From contig NZ_CP019402.1 in the NCBI RefSeq assembly GCF_002024505.1, forward strand, positions 2,356,001-2,420,000: DNA of 64,000 nucleotides, written 5' to 3'. This document shows, piece by piece, positions 44,472 through 53,442 of this stretch. Positions within the stretch are counted from its first letter, which is position 1; every line of letters begins with the position of its first letter. The position numbers were made by a program, and so were the translations under genes. The notes under the pieces were generated by a model that searched no databases, was not told the origin of the DNA, and worked only from the letters and a program-made list of their open reading frames with translations. Source of the DNA: Plantibacter flavus. Lineage in GTDB: Bacteria; Actinomycetota; Actinomycetes; Actinomycetales; Microbacteriaceae.

Positions 44472-44554
44472 GGGTCGCCCTTCGGTACAGGCAGACACCG
44501 GATCCTCGGTGCTGCGGTCAAGACGACCCTAGGAGCGGTGATCGTCGACGACGA

Positions 44555-44602
44555 TGGGTGGATGACTCAGCGGATCAACGATCGTGTGGGTGGATCCCAC
44601 AC
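44555..44602. promoter_or_regulatory. Operator region between mvaA and the PucR regulator
   Basis: TGGGTGGAT occurs twice, at 44555-44563 and 44587-44595 (32 bp, three helical turns apart). The second copy lies in a perfect inverted repeat: GTGTGGG (44584-44590), 5-nt spacer, CCCACAC (44596-44602). Both sit upstream of the mvaA -10 at 44531-44526, suiting activator binding; they also lie before the PucR promoter. Confidence 0.6.
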
Positions 44603-44624
44603 CCCGCTGGACCGGCCGTCGCTC

Positions 44625-44650
44625 TAGACTCCTGAGGGACCAGTCAGGAG
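44625..44650 (+). promoter_or_regulatory. PucR-gene promoter with CTCCTGA/TCAGGAG inverted repeat
   Basis: TAGACT (44625-44630) is the likely -10 of the regulator gene at 44656. Overlapping the start point, CTCCTGA (44629-44635) and TCAGGAG (44644-44650) form an inverted repeat with an 8-nt spacer; the right arm contains the AGGAG ribosome-binding site. It could be an autoregulatory operator. Confidence 0.5.
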
Positions 44651-44655
44651 ACCCG

Positions 44656-46479
44656 ATGCGAGAGCCTGCCGACATGCGAACGGCCACCGACCTCGTCGAC
44701 GCCGACCCCGTCCACGACACCGAGCGGGAGCTGATCCGGCTGCGACGCCGCGAGCACGAGCTCTCCGCCCTGTTCTCCAGCGCCCGTGAACTGGCCGAGC
44801 TCCGCGACAGCGACGCCGTGCTCGCCAGGCTCGTCCAGCGCGCCCACCAGATGATGGGTGTCGATCTGGCCTACCTGTCCGAGTTCGACCCGGTCACGCA
44901 CGAGTTGCGGGTCCGCGAGACGAGTGGCTCCGTCAGTCCGTCGTTCCAGACGCTCCGGGTGCCTCCCGGGCGAGGGCTCGCGAGCGTCGTCGTCGAATCG
45001 CGCACGGCCCAGTGGGTCGCGGACTACTCCGACTACTCGACCGACCGACACGAGCGCGGCATCGATGACGCGGTCGCAGCGGAGGGGCTCGTCTCCCTGC
45101 TCGGCGTGCCGATGCTCACGAGCGACGACGTCCTCGGCGTCCTGTTCGTCGGCAACCGCGACCGGAAGGACTTCTCCCCCGACGAGGTCGCGCTCCTGGC
45201 GGCGCTCGCGGACCACGCCTCGGTCATCCTCCAGACGACGCAGACCCTCCGCGACCTGCAGGACTCCGAGGACGCCAGCCGACGGAACCTCGCGGACCTC
45301 ACCGCCCACCTCGTCGAACGCGACCGGGCGAACACCGTCCACCAGGAACTCGTCCAGGCGGTGCTCGCCGGGGGCGGATTCGCACCCGTCGCGGAGACGC
45401 TCGCCACCGCACTCGGCCGTGCGGTCGCCGTGACCGACGCGCAGGACCGGGTGATCGCGGCGGCCGGGCTCCCGCTCTCCCCCGGCATGCTCGACCTCGA
45501 CGACGCCACCCGCGCAGCCATCACCGACAGCCGTCGCTCGGGCCACTGCGTCCTGGTCGCGAGCGGTGGTGTCGGAGCGGTCGCCGCCCTGTCCGCCGGC
45601 AGCCGGCACTTCGGCGTGCTCATCCTCGGTGACGGCGACTTCGAGCTCGGCGCCGTCGACCTCCGCACCGTCGAACGCGCGGCCCAGGTCGCGGCCCTCC
45701 TCGAGCTGCAGCAGGAGGCGGCCTCGGGCGCCGACCACCGCGTCCGCAGCGAACTCATCGCCGACCTCCTCGACGACGTGCCCGAACGCCGATCCGACGT
45801 CGAACGACGCGCCAGGCGCCTCGGCATCGACCTGCACGAACTCGACTCCCTGCTCCTCCTCGCCGTCCCTGGAGACCAGCAGACCACCGCCGCCCGGGCG
45901 CTCAGCCGCCGACTCGACGACCACGCGCTCGTCGGCGAGTACCGCGGGTACGTCGTCGCCGCACACGCCTCCGACCGTCGGCCGCTCGACGCCGACGCCG
46001 TCCGCCGACACGTCGCCGGCAGCATCCAGCAGCCCGTCGTCGCCGTCGTACCCCGCACCGCTCCCGACGCCCTCACCTCCGCGTTCACCAGCGCGATGCG
46101 CACCGCCAGACTCATCGCCGCGCTGGAACTCTCGGACCTCACCGCATCGACCGACGACTTCCTGCCCTACTCCGCGATCTTCGACACCGATGCGCGGGCG
46201 CTCGCCGACTTCCTGCGCGACACCATCGGACTCGTCCGGCGCTACGACGCCGAGCGGAACGCCGACCTGCTCGGGACGCTGCGCGCGTTCGTGCGGAACA
46301 ACGCGAGCCCCACCCGCACGGCGCGCGCCCTGAACTTCCACACGAACACGATCCTCCAGCGACTCGACCGGCTCGACCAGGTGCTCGGAGCGTCCTGGCG
46401 CGAGGACGAGCGCATGTTCCGGCTCGGCATCGCCGTCCGCCTCGACGAGCTCCGTGAGCAGTTGCAGGCCGGGCGGTAG
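44656..46479 (+). CDS. GAF-domain PucR/CdaR-family transcriptional regulator
   Basis: 607 residues. Leader and coiled segment (ERELIRLRRREHELSALFSS), GAF domain (about 55-200: GVDLAYLSEFDPVTHELRVR, GLVSLLGVPML, VLFVGNRDRKDF), PucR-type central region, and C-terminal HTH_30 (LLGTLRAFVRNNASPTRTAR, ALNFHTNTILQRLDRLDQVL). Such regulators activate catabolic operons in response to substrate or metabolite. ATG 44656 is chosen for AGGAG 5 nt ahead. Divergent from the mva operon and pointing at the amine oxidase/ABC operon. Confidence 0.9.
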   Translation: MREPADMRTATDLVDADPVHDTERELIRLRRREHELSALFSSARELAELRDSDAVLARLVQRAHQMMGVDLAYLSEFDPVTHELRVRETSGSVSPSFQTLRVPPGRGLASVVVESRTAQWVADYSDYSTDRHERGIDDAVAAEGLVSLLGVPMLTSDDVLGVLFVGNRDRKDFSPDEVALLAALADHASVILQTTQTLRDLQDSEDASRRNLADLTAHLVERDRANTVHQELVQAVLAGGGFAPVAETLATALGRAVAVTDAQDRVIAAAGLPLSPGMLDLDDATRAAITDSRRSGHCVLVASGGVGAVAALSAGSRHFGVLILGDGDFELGAVDLRTVERAAQVAALLELQQEAASGADHRVRSELIADLLDDVPERRSDVERRARRLGIDLHELDSLLLLAVPGDQQTTAARALSRRLDDHALVGEYRGYVVAAHASDRRPLDADAVRRHVAGSIQQPVVAVVPRTAPDALTSAFTSAMRTARLIAALELSDLTASTDDFLPYSAIFDTDARALADFLRDTIGLVRRYDAERNADLLGTLRAFVRNNASPTRTARALNFHTNTILQRLDRLDQVLGASWREDERMFRLGIAVRLDELREQLQAGR

Positions 46480-46493
46480 GCGAGGTCGCCGGA

Positions 46494-46919
46494 TCAGTGG
46501 TCCGTGTCCGCGGAGAAGGCCTCCACGCCCGACTGCGGGAACGGGTTGCCCGTCGGTGGGCCGAAGACGAGGATCATCTCGGCCACGGCGTCGGACTCGT
46601 TGCGGACACCGTGGACGAGCCCGGCCGGCGCGTAGAACGCGTCGCCGGATCTCAGCAGCCTCCGGTGCTCACCCGAGGTCACGACGAGTTCGCCCGCGGT
46701 GACGACGTACAGTTCGTCGGAGCTGTTCGGCGAACAACTCGCGTCGTCACCCTCCAGGTGGAGGTGCTCTCCCTCAGCTGCTCCGGGTTCGAGGCGATAC
46801 CGCATCACCGATGACGGCAGGGCCGTGGTCTGCTGGAAGTACCACTCCAGATCGATCCGGCCCGGGCCCTCGTACAGAGCCACCTCGTGAGCGTTGTCGC
46901 CGAGTCGTTGCACGCGCAT
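46494..46919 (-). CDS. Cupin-domain protein
   Basis: 141 residues. A single double-stranded beta-helix: SVMRYRLEPGAAEGEHLHLE, ELYVVTAGELVVTSG and GDAFYAPAGLVHGVRNES carry the cupin histidines (HLH and a later VHGV). Typically a metal-binding small-molecule enzyme or sensor. AGGAGG stands 6 nt before the ATG. Last gene of the leftward oxidase/ABC operon, 36 bp after the ATPase gene. Confidence 0.85.
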   Translation of the reverse strand: MRVQRLGDNAHEVALYEGPGRIDLEWYFQQTTALPSSVMRYRLEPGAAEGEHLHLEGDDASCSPNSSDELYVVTAGELVVTSGEHRRLLRSGDAFYAPAGLVHGVRNESDAVAEMILVFGPPTGNPFPQSGVEAFSADTDH

Positions 46920-46955
46920 CCGGTTCCTCCTGGTGGTCGACGATCGGTGGTGGGA

Positions 46956-47729
46956 TCAGGTCCGGTAGAGGACGGGCATCGACTCGAGGAGTTCGCGCGT
47001 GTAGGCGTCCTGAGGCCGGGTCATGACCTGCTCCCCCGTCCCCTCCTCCACGACGCGACCGTTGCGCATCACCGCCACCCGATGCGCGACGTGATGGACG
47101 ACCGCGAGGTTGTGGGTGATGAAGAGGTACGTCACACCCGTCTCCTCCTGGAGACGGACGAGCAGGTTGAGCACTTGCGCCTGCACGGAGACGTCGAGAG
47201 CCGAGGTCGGCTCGTCCAGGACGACGAACTCGGGCTTCGCCGCCATGGCCCTGGCGATCGCGATGCGCTGCCGTTGCCCACCGGAGAACTCGTGAGGGAA
47301 GCGCTCCGCGGCGTCCCCTGGCAACCCCACCTGGTGGAGTGACTCGACGACCCGGGCTCGACGAGCTGCCGCCCCCAGCCCTGCGGCGACGAGCGGTTCG
47401 GCGATCGAACGCGCCACCGTGAAACGCGGGTCGAGGGAGTCGTTGGGGTCCTGGAACACCATCTGCACCCGCCGCCGGTGCGTCCGCAGCGCCGACCCAC
47501 GGAGCCGCGAGACGTCGCCACCGTCGAACTCGATGCGGCCCGAGCTCGGTCGCCGCATCAGGAGGATCGCCCGGGCGAGGGTGCTCTTCCCGGAGCCGGA
47601 TTCTCCGACGAGTCCGAGCGTCTCGCCCCGACGCACTTCGAGCGACACGTCGTCGAGCGCGAGCGTCGCATGCTCGCCGTGGCCGAACCGTTGCGTGACG
47701 CCGTCGACGCGGAGCAGAGTGTCGCTCAT
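46956..47729 (-). CDS. Dipeptide-type ABC transporter ATPase (DppF/OppF)
   Basis: 257 residues. Walker [11 protein letters not shown]-loop [13 protein letters not shown], signature [16 protein letters not shown], Walker [20 protein letters not shown], switch HNLAVVHHV and the C-terminal peptide-transporter end [11 protein letters not shown]. Pairs with the second ATPase. ATG overlaps the previous stop (ATGA). Shorter than many DppF proteins (about 320) because the C-terminal extension is brief. Confidence 0.92.
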   Translation of the reverse strand: MSDTLLRVDGVTQRFGHGEHATLALDDVSLEVRRGETLGLVGESGSGKSTLARAILLMRRPSSGRIEFDGGDVSRLRGSALRTHRRRVQMVFQDPNDSLDPRFTVARSIAEPLVAAGLGAAARRARVVESLHQVGLPGDAAERFPHEFSGGQRQRIAIARAMAAKPEFVVLDEPTSALDVSVQAQVLNLLVRLQEETGVTYLFITHNLAVVHHVAHRVAVMRNGRVVEEGTGEQVMTRPQDAYTRELLESMPVLYRT

Positions 47730-48595
47730 CGGACCTCCTCCAGGACCGCCGGCGCCTCGGCGAAGTCGTTGTCGACGGGGATGACCGCCAACGGCGACCG
47801 CACCGGCACCGACGGTCGCGGAATGCTCTCGAGGAGCGCCCGGGTGTACGGATGCTGCGGGTCCGCGAGGACCCGCTCGGCGCGGCCGGTCTCGACGATG
47901 CGCCCGCGGTACATCACGGCGACCCGCTCGCAGAGCTGCCCGATGACGCCGAGGTCGTGGCTGATGAACAGGACGCCCATCCCCGTCTCGTCGCGCAGAG
48001 TCCGCAACAGCTCCAGGATCTGCGCCTGCACCGTCACGTCGAGCGCGGTCGTCGGCTCGTCCGCGACGAGCAGGGTCGGTCCGGCGGCCACCGCGATGGC
48101 GATCACGACTCGCTGGCGTTGACCGCCGGACAGCTGGTGGGGGTAGTAGCCGAGCCGTCGTTCCGCGTCGGGCATCCGCACGAGGTGCAGGATCTCCAAC
48201 GCCCGCGCCCGAGCCTGCCGTTTGTCGGCGATCCCGTGGATGCGGAGGACCTCGGCGATCTGCGCCCCGATCCGCATGCACGGGTTGAGGGCGGACATCG
48301 GCTCCTGGAACACCATCGAGGCGCGCGCTCCGCGGAGCCCCGACCAGTCACGTTCCGTGGCACCCTGCATGTCGGTCCCCGCGACGTCGAGGCGGGACGC
48401 CGTGACCGTCGCCGAGTCCGGCAGCAGCCCCATCATCGCGAGCGCGATGCTCGACTTCCCGCTCCCGGACTCGCCGATCACCCCGACGATCTCCCCCGGA
48501 CCGACGCGCAGGGACACGTCCTGCACCGATGGCGCAGCGCCACCGTAGGCGATGCTCAGCCCCTCCACGTGGAGGGCGTCGACGTCTCGATCCAT
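47726..48595 (-). CDS. Dipeptide-type ABC transporter ATPase (DppD/OppD)
   Basis: 289 residues. Walker [27 protein letters not shown], signature [16 protein letters not shown], Walker [35 protein letters not shown] and the end motif [13 protein letters not shown]. Shorter than a typical OppD (about 330). The start at 48595 has no strong Shine-Dalgarno; translation may be coupled to the binding protein, which ends 57 bp upstream. Confidence 0.92.
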   Translation of the reverse strand: MDRDVDALHVEGLSIAYGGAAPSVQDVSLRVGPGEIVGVIGESGSGKSSIALAMMGLLPDSATVTASRLDVAGTDMQGATERDWSGLRGARASMVFQEPMSALNPCMRIGAQIAEVLRIHGIADKRQARARALEILHLVRMPDAERRLGYYPHQLSGGQRQRVVIAIAVAAGPTLLVADEPTTALDVTVQAQILELLRTLRDETGMGVLFISHDLGVIGQLCERVAVMYRGRIVETGRAERVLADPQHPYTRALLESIPRPSVPVRSPLAVIPVDNDFAEAPAVLEEVR

Positions 48596-48652
48596 GGTCA
48601 GACCAGCTTTCGCTCGAGTGGTGCGGGAGGGACGGTGGGGTGGACGACAGGA

Positions 48653-50224
48653 CTACTGGCTCAGCCAGGCCTCGTCGAGCCGGTACCTGGAGTAGTACGC
48701 GTCGCTCTGGTAGTCGTGCAGCTTGGCGCTGTCCCAGACCTCGAAGTAGACCGGGACCGCGACCGGCACGATCTCGAGCACCTGCTCGGCCGCTTCCTCT
48801 GCCAGCTGGTCGACGAGCTCGGCGTACTCGGCCGGGTCCGAGGCGCTCTTCGCCTGCTGGAAGAGCTCTCGAGCCGCATCCGCCTCGGGGTTCCCCTCCC
48901 AGTGGTTGTAGACCCCGCCGTCGACGAGCACGGGGTCGTAGTAGAACAGCGATGCCGCGCGGGGGCTGCCCGGAATGGCGACGAGGTCGGTCCAGCTCTC
49001 GCCGGTGGTGAAGACCGGGGCGATCTCCGACAGCGGCTTCGCGTCGAGCTTCAGGGTGATGCCCGCTTCGGCGAGCTGCTGCTGCATCATCTCGTAGACG
49101 GGGTGGTGCGACTGCGCGACGTCGCCCATGTAGCTGAGCGTGATGGTCGGGTTCGGCTGGCCGGCGTCCGCGAGGAGTTCCTTCGCCCGGCTGACGTCGC
49201 GCTCGTAGTACGGCAGCCCCTTCGGGTCGAGCGCGCCGGGGTCACCGGCCGGTGGCACGAACGACAGCGCGGCGTAGCCGAGCATCGCCGTGTCGACGAG
49301 GGCCTGGCGGTCGAGGGACAGCGCGACGGCGCGACGGACGTCGATGTCGGCGAGCGGCCCGGTCTCCGGGTTGATGTAGATCGCGAGGTTCTGGCGGTAG
49401 GACGCCTCCCCGAGGGTGAATCCGGCCTGGACCGCCTGATCGGCGAGGCTCCCGTCCGTGAAGTACGCGGCCTGGATGCTGCCCTGCTGCAGCGCGGCGA
49501 GGCGTGCGGACTCGTCGGGGATGAAGTCGAAGACGATCTCGTCGAGGTACGGTTTCGTGTCCTGCCAGGCGTTCTCGTTCTTCGCCATCGTGACGCTGAC
49601 ACCGTCGCTCCAGTCGGTCACCTGGAACGCGCCGGTCCCGAAGGTGGTCCGCTGCCGCTCGTCCGGGGTCGCCGCGCCATAGCCCTCCTCGCTCACGATG
49701 AAGAACGTCTGGCGTGCGGAGACCGCGTCCACGAAGGTGCCGTCCGGTGCGCTGAACCGGAACGTAACCTCGGTCTCACCGGTCTTCTCGATGCTCGAGA
49801 CGTTCGCCAGGTAGGTGCTCGCCGACGTGGTGGCCTCTTTCATGAGGGTGAAGGAGTAGACGACGTCGTCGGCGCTGAACGCGCTGCCGTCGGCGAAGGT
49901 GACATCGTCGCGCAGCTCGAAGACCCAGGTGAGTTCGTCCGGTTGCGACCACTCGGTGGCGAGCGCCGGGATGACCTCGCCGTCGTCGTCCTTCGCGAGC
50001 AGCGTGTCGTACGCGACGGCGTTGATGACCTCGGCGGCGATCGCGCTGGCGGCCATCGGGTCGAGTCCGCCGGCCGACGGCTCGGCCGGGACGCCCCAGT
50101 GCAGGGTGCCGCCGGCGACCGGGTCACCGCCCGCGTCGGCCGTGGATCCGCCGGGCGCACAGCCGCTGAGCGCGAGGGACGCCGCCACGATGGCGACCGT
50201 CCCCGCGAGGATGCGTGTCTTCAT
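48653..50224 (-). CDS. ABC transporter family 5 substrate-binding lipoprotein
   Basis: 523 residues. Lipoprotein signal ending SLALSGC (Cys about 22), then a family 5 (dipeptide/nickel/oligopeptide) binding protein: GGTLHWGVPAEPSAGGLDPM, YDTLLAKDDDGEVIPALATEW, LRDDVTFADGSAFSADDVVY, RRAVALSLDRQALVDTAMLG. Captures the substrate outside the membrane; family members bind peptides, opines, sugars or glycosides. ATG overlaps the permease stop (ATGA) with GAGAAGAGG ahead. Confidence 0.93.
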   Translation of the reverse strand: MKTRILAGTVAIVAASLALSGCAPGGSTADAGGDPVAGGTLHWGVPAEPSAGGLDPMAASAIAAEVINAVAYDTLLAKDDDGEVIPALATEWSQPDELTWVFELRDDVTFADGSAFSADDVVYSFTLMKEATTSASTYLANVSSIEKTGETEVTFRFSAPDGTFVDAVSARQTFFIVSEEGYGAATPDERQRTTFGTGAFQVTDWSDGVSVTMAKNENAWQDTKPYLDEIVFDFIPDESARLAALQQGSIQAAYFTDGSLADQAVQAGFTLGEASYRQNLAIYINPETGPLADIDVRRAVALSLDRQALVDTAMLGYAALSFVPPAGDPGALDPKGLPYYERDVSRAKELLADAGQPNPTITLSYMGDVAQSHHPVYEMMQQQLAEAGITLKLDAKPLSEIAPVFTTGESWTDLVAIPGSPRAASLFYYDPVLVDGGVYNHWEGNPEADAARELFQQAKSASDPAEYAELVDQLAEEAAEQVLEIVPVAVPVYFEVWDSAKLHDYQSDAYYSRYRLDEAWLSQ

Positions 50225-51201
50225 TGCTGCCTCTTCTCTGGAGCGTCGTCCGTGGACGCCGCGTCGATGGTGGTGCGGGATGACGTACCGTGGTGCGCCA
50301 CTGCCGTTCCCCGACGCCCGCGTGGGCGGCCGAGCGAGAACGCGGGCTCCCGCCTCGGGGCGAAGTGGTCCTGGAGCCCGTCGGCGAGGAGGTTCCAGGC
50401 CGCCGAGAGCAGGATGATCACGAGGGAGGGCAGGACGATGAGGAGGGGCTGCACCTGCATGAAGCGCGTGAACTCGCTGATCATGCGGCCGGCCGAGGGT
50501 TCGGGCGCCTGGACACCCTGACCGAGGTAGCTGAGCGCGGCTTCGATGAGGACCACCTGCGAGGCGACGGACGCGAACTGCACGAAGAGCGGCGTCAGGA
50601 CGTTGGGGAGCAGGTGCTCGACGATCACCCGATGTCCCCGCACGCCACTGAGCGTCGCTGCGAGGACGAAGTCCCGTTCGCGCAGCGCGATGACCGGGGC
50701 TCGCATGACCCTGGCGAATCCCGGCGCGAACACGAGGCCGAGGGCGATGATGAGCGGCCACGGCCCTGTGCCGATGACGACCCCGACGACGAGCGCGACG
50801 AGGATCGCCGGCAGGGCGAGCGCCGCGTCCACGATCCGCATGATGATCGCGTCGACCCAGCCGCCCAGGTACCCGGCTACGAGCCCCAGCGCGGTGCCGA
50901 TGACCGCACCGAGCAGGGCGGCGGCGCCCGAGATGAGCAGACTCGTCCGTGCGGCGAGCGCCAGCCGGGTGAGGTTGTCGCGGCCGAGGTTGTCGGTGCC
51001 GAGCAGGTGGTCGAGGCTCGGCGCGGCGAGGGCCGGTCCGGAGGCGGCGAACGGGTCGTAGGGCGGCGCGAGGGTCATCCATCCAGCGAGCAGGAGGATG
51101 CCGACGAGGATGCCGGATCCACTCCAGAAGGCGGGGCCGAACCCGTTGCGACGGCGGCGGCCGTCGATCTTCGCGAGCGCGATGGCGCGGGTGACCGTCA
51201 T
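50221..51201 (-). CDS. Dipeptide-type ABC permease (DppC/OppC)
   Basis: 326 residues. Leader with RRRRN, first membrane segment, then HLLGTDNLGRDNLTRLALAA, the EAA loop (DFVLAATLSGVRGHRVIVEHLLPN) and LIEAALSYLGQGVQAPEPSAG (split here in two parts), all typical of DppC. Six membrane segments with a long polar C-terminal tail of about 40 residues. ATG overlaps the upstream stop (ATGA). Confidence 0.92.
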   Translation of the reverse strand: MTVTRAIALAKIDGRRRRNGFGPAFWSGSGILVGILLLAGWMTLAPPYDPFAASGPALAAPSLDHLLGTDNLGRDNLTRLALAARTSLLISGAAALLGAVIGTALGLVAGYLGGWVDAIIMRIVDAALALPAILVALVVGVVIGTGPWPLIIALGLVFAPGFARVMRAPVIALRERDFVLAATLSGVRGHRVIVEHLLPNVLTPLFVQFASVASQVVLIEAALSYLGQGVQAPEPSAGRMISEFTRFMQVQPLLIVLPSLVIILLSAAWNLLADGLQDHFAPRREPAFSLGRPRGRRGTAVAHHGTSSRTTIDAASTDDAPEKRQQ

Positions 51202-52148
51202 GACGTGTGGACCCTCACTCGTGGGTCGATCAGCGGGTAGATCAGATCGACGATGAAGTTGATGAGCACGTAGACCGCACCGATGAGCAGCACGGTCGCC
51301 TGGATGATCGGGTAGTCGGACGAGCGGATGCCGGTGAGGAGGAGCGAGCCCATCCCGGGGAGCGCGAACACGGTCTCGATGACGACCGTCCCGCCGACGA
51401 GCGCGGCGAGTTCGATCCCGATCACGGTCGTGACCGGGATGAGGGCGTTGCGCAGCGCGTGCCGGCCGACCAGTCGGGACGGTGACGCCCCTTTGGCCCG
51501 CGCCGTGCGGACGAAGTCCTGTCCGAGCGTGTCGAGCAGGGTGCCGCGGGTGTACCTGGCGACGATCGCCGCGAGGACGAGACCGATGAGGAGCGCCGGC
51601 AGGACCAGCACGCCGACGAGTCGCAGCGGATCCCCGCTCGCCCCAGCCGTACCCACGAGCGGCAGGCGCAGGGTGAGTGAGTTCACGAGGATGAGGACGG
51701 TGCCGAGCACGAACGGCGGCGTCGCGAGGAGCACGAAGGACAGCCCTCGGACCGCGTTGTCGGGGGCCCGACGCCACCGGGTCGCTGCGAGGACACCGGC
51801 CGGGATGCCGAGGACGGTCCCGAACAGGGTCGCCATGACGGCGAGGGTGAGGCTGAGCGGGAGGCGCTGGGCGATGAGGTTGGACACCTCGTTCGGGACG
51901 GTGATGGCTCGTCCGAAGTCACCCTGCAGGACACCGAGCAGCCACGCGAGGTACTGCGTCAGCCAGGGTCGATCGAGGCCGAGCTCCGTGCGGAGGGCGT
52001 CGAGTGCGGCCGGGTCGGGGTTCGAGGGGTCCGCGAACGCCGACAGGGGGTCGCCCGGGATCACCCGGACCATCGAGAAGACGAGGACGGACAGGACGAA
52101 CAGGACGAAGAGCGACGACAGGACCCGGGAGACGATGTATCGCGCCAT
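51198..52148 (-). CDS. Dipeptide-type ABC permease (DppB/OppB)
   Basis: 316 residues. DppB pattern: VLSSLFVLFVLSVLVFSMVR first segment, PGDPLSAFADPSNPDPAALD, LDRPWLTQYLAWLLGVLQGDFGRA (in two parts), the EAA loop RTARAKGASPSRLVGRHALRNALIP, and IETVFALPGMGSLLLTGI. Six membrane segments. It starts 4 bp after the oxidase stop, so both are translated from one mRNA. Confidence 0.92.
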   Translation of the reverse strand: MARYIVSRVLSSLFVLFVLSVLVFSMVRVIPGDPLSAFADPSNPDPAALDALRTELGLDRPWLTQYLAWLLGVLQGDFGRAITVPNEVSNLIAQRLPLSLTLAVMATLFGTVLGIPAGVLAATRWRRAPDNAVRGLSFVLLATPPFVLGTVLILVNSLTLRLPLVGTAGASGDPLRLVGVLVLPALLIGLVLAAIVARYTRGTLLDTLGQDFVRTARAKGASPSRLVGRHALRNALIPVTTVIGIELAALVGGTVVIETVFALPGMGSLLLTGIRSSDYPIIQATVLLIGAVYVLINFIVDLIYPLIDPRVRVHTS

Positions 52149-52152
52149 GGGA

Positions 52153-53313
52153 TCAGCTCACGGAGGTCGGCATCGGTGAGACGCGGTCGGCGCTGCGGGC
52201 GTGGGACGGGGCGAAGCTCGAGATGTCGTCGCTCGTCCGCCCGTCGAGTGCGAGCTCCGCGAGGATGCGTCCGAACGCGGGCGTGAACTTGAAGCCGTGA
52301 CCGGCGGCGAGGGCGACGATGACGTCCGGGTGCTCCTCGAGCGGGCCGAGGACGAAGTTCCGGTCCGGGGTGAGCGCGTACTGGCACGTCACCGTGCGGA
52401 GCTCGCGGCCCGACGCCGGCACGAGGTCCGCCATGAAGTCGGCCAGCTGCCCGGTGAGCTCCGGCGACGGGACGAAGGTGCGCTCCGCCGGTGACATGCG
52501 GTTCTCCGAGACGTCGCGTGCGGCCTTCACGGTCGGTTCCCCGAAGGTCGGGAAGCCGTAGTAGCACTCCTCGTCCTCCCAGATCCACACCGGGAACCGC
52601 TCGCGATCGAGCTGCTCGGCATCGGACGGGCGGAAGTAGGTGACCTGCTCCTGCATCACGTCGAGCGGGATCGCCGCGTCGAGCGGCTCGAGCAGCTCGT
52701 TCGCCCAGGCGTCGGCGGCGAGGACGACCTTGCCGGCACGCACCGGCCCGCTGGAGGTCTGCACGACGACACCGGCTCCGTCAGGGGTGAGTGCGTCGAC
52801 CCGGGTGCGGTCGCGGATGTCCGCCCCGAGCGCCCGAGCACGGAGCTGGAGCGTCGCGACGGTACGGGCCGCGTGGGCGATGCCGGTGTCGGCGGTGTAG
52901 ACCGTCTCCACGTTCTCGGGGATCCGGAACTGCGGCCAGCGCGCCTGCACCTCGGCCGGCGTCAGCAGCTCGTGCGGCACCCCGCACTCATCCAGGGCCG
53001 CGGTGAAGTCGGTGGCCGAGTAGGGTCCGTCGACCGGCAGGAAGATGACGCCACCCGTGATGGTGAGCAACCGTTCGCCCGACTCCTGCTCGAGGTCAGC
53101 CCAGTCGCGGTACGCCGACTGCGCGAGTCGCACGTACTGCGGAGCCCCGTACGACGTCCGGACGATCCGCGAGGTGTCATGCGAGGCGCCGCGGACGTGC
53201 CCGAGTTCGAACTGCTCGAAGGCGACGACCTTCGCGCCCCGACGGGCGAGGTGGTAGGCGGCGGCACTGCCGAGAGCTCCCATGCCGACAACCGCGACGT
53301 CGAACGATTCCAT
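52153..53313 (-). CDS. Covalent-FAD amine oxidase (sarcosine / N-methyltryptophan oxidase family)
   Basis: 386 residues. Rossmann GMGALGSAAAYHLARRGAKV, RGASHDTSRIVRTSY, GVIFLPVDG, LAADAWANELL and the family flavin loop CQYALTPDRNFVLG, whose Cys aligns with the covalent FAD cysteine of monomeric sarcosine oxidase; GHGFKFTPAFG near the end. Oxidises secondary amines or cyclic imino acids, releasing H2O2. AGGAG lies about 10 nt before the ATG. First gene of the ABC operon, tying amine oxidation to uptake. Confidence 0.92.
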   Translation of the reverse strand: MESFDVAVVGMGALGSAAAYHLARRGAKVVAFEQFELGHVRGASHDTSRIVRTSYGAPQYVRLAQSAYRDWADLEQESGERLLTITGGVIFLPVDGPYSATDFTAALDECGVPHELLTPAEVQARWPQFRIPENVETVYTADTGIAHAARTVATLQLRARALGADIRDRTRVDALTPDGAGVVVQTSSGPVRAGKVVLAADAWANELLEPLDAAIPLDVMQEQVTYFRPSDAEQLDRERFPVWIWEDEECYYGFPTFGEPTVKAARDVSENRMSPAERTFVPSPELTGQLADFMADLVPASGRELRTVTCQYALTPDRNFVLGPLEEHPDVIVALAAGHGFKFTPAFGRILAELALDGRTSDDISSFAPSHARSADRVSPMPTSVS

Positions 53314-53442
53314 CCGGTGGTGCTCCTTCGTGCTTGCCCGATCGATTCAGGCAAGTGTGCTGGAGCTCCGGAGACCGGCCTATGGACCGATGACCCAGGT
53401 TTTCGCGTCAGGAATGTGCCGTGGCGACGACCGCACGCCGGG

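Noticed and set aside
47852..50521. An 889-codon + strand frame opposite the DppD and binding-protein genes
   Set aside because: Antisense of a complete ABC operon whose Walker and signature motifs are on the minus strand.
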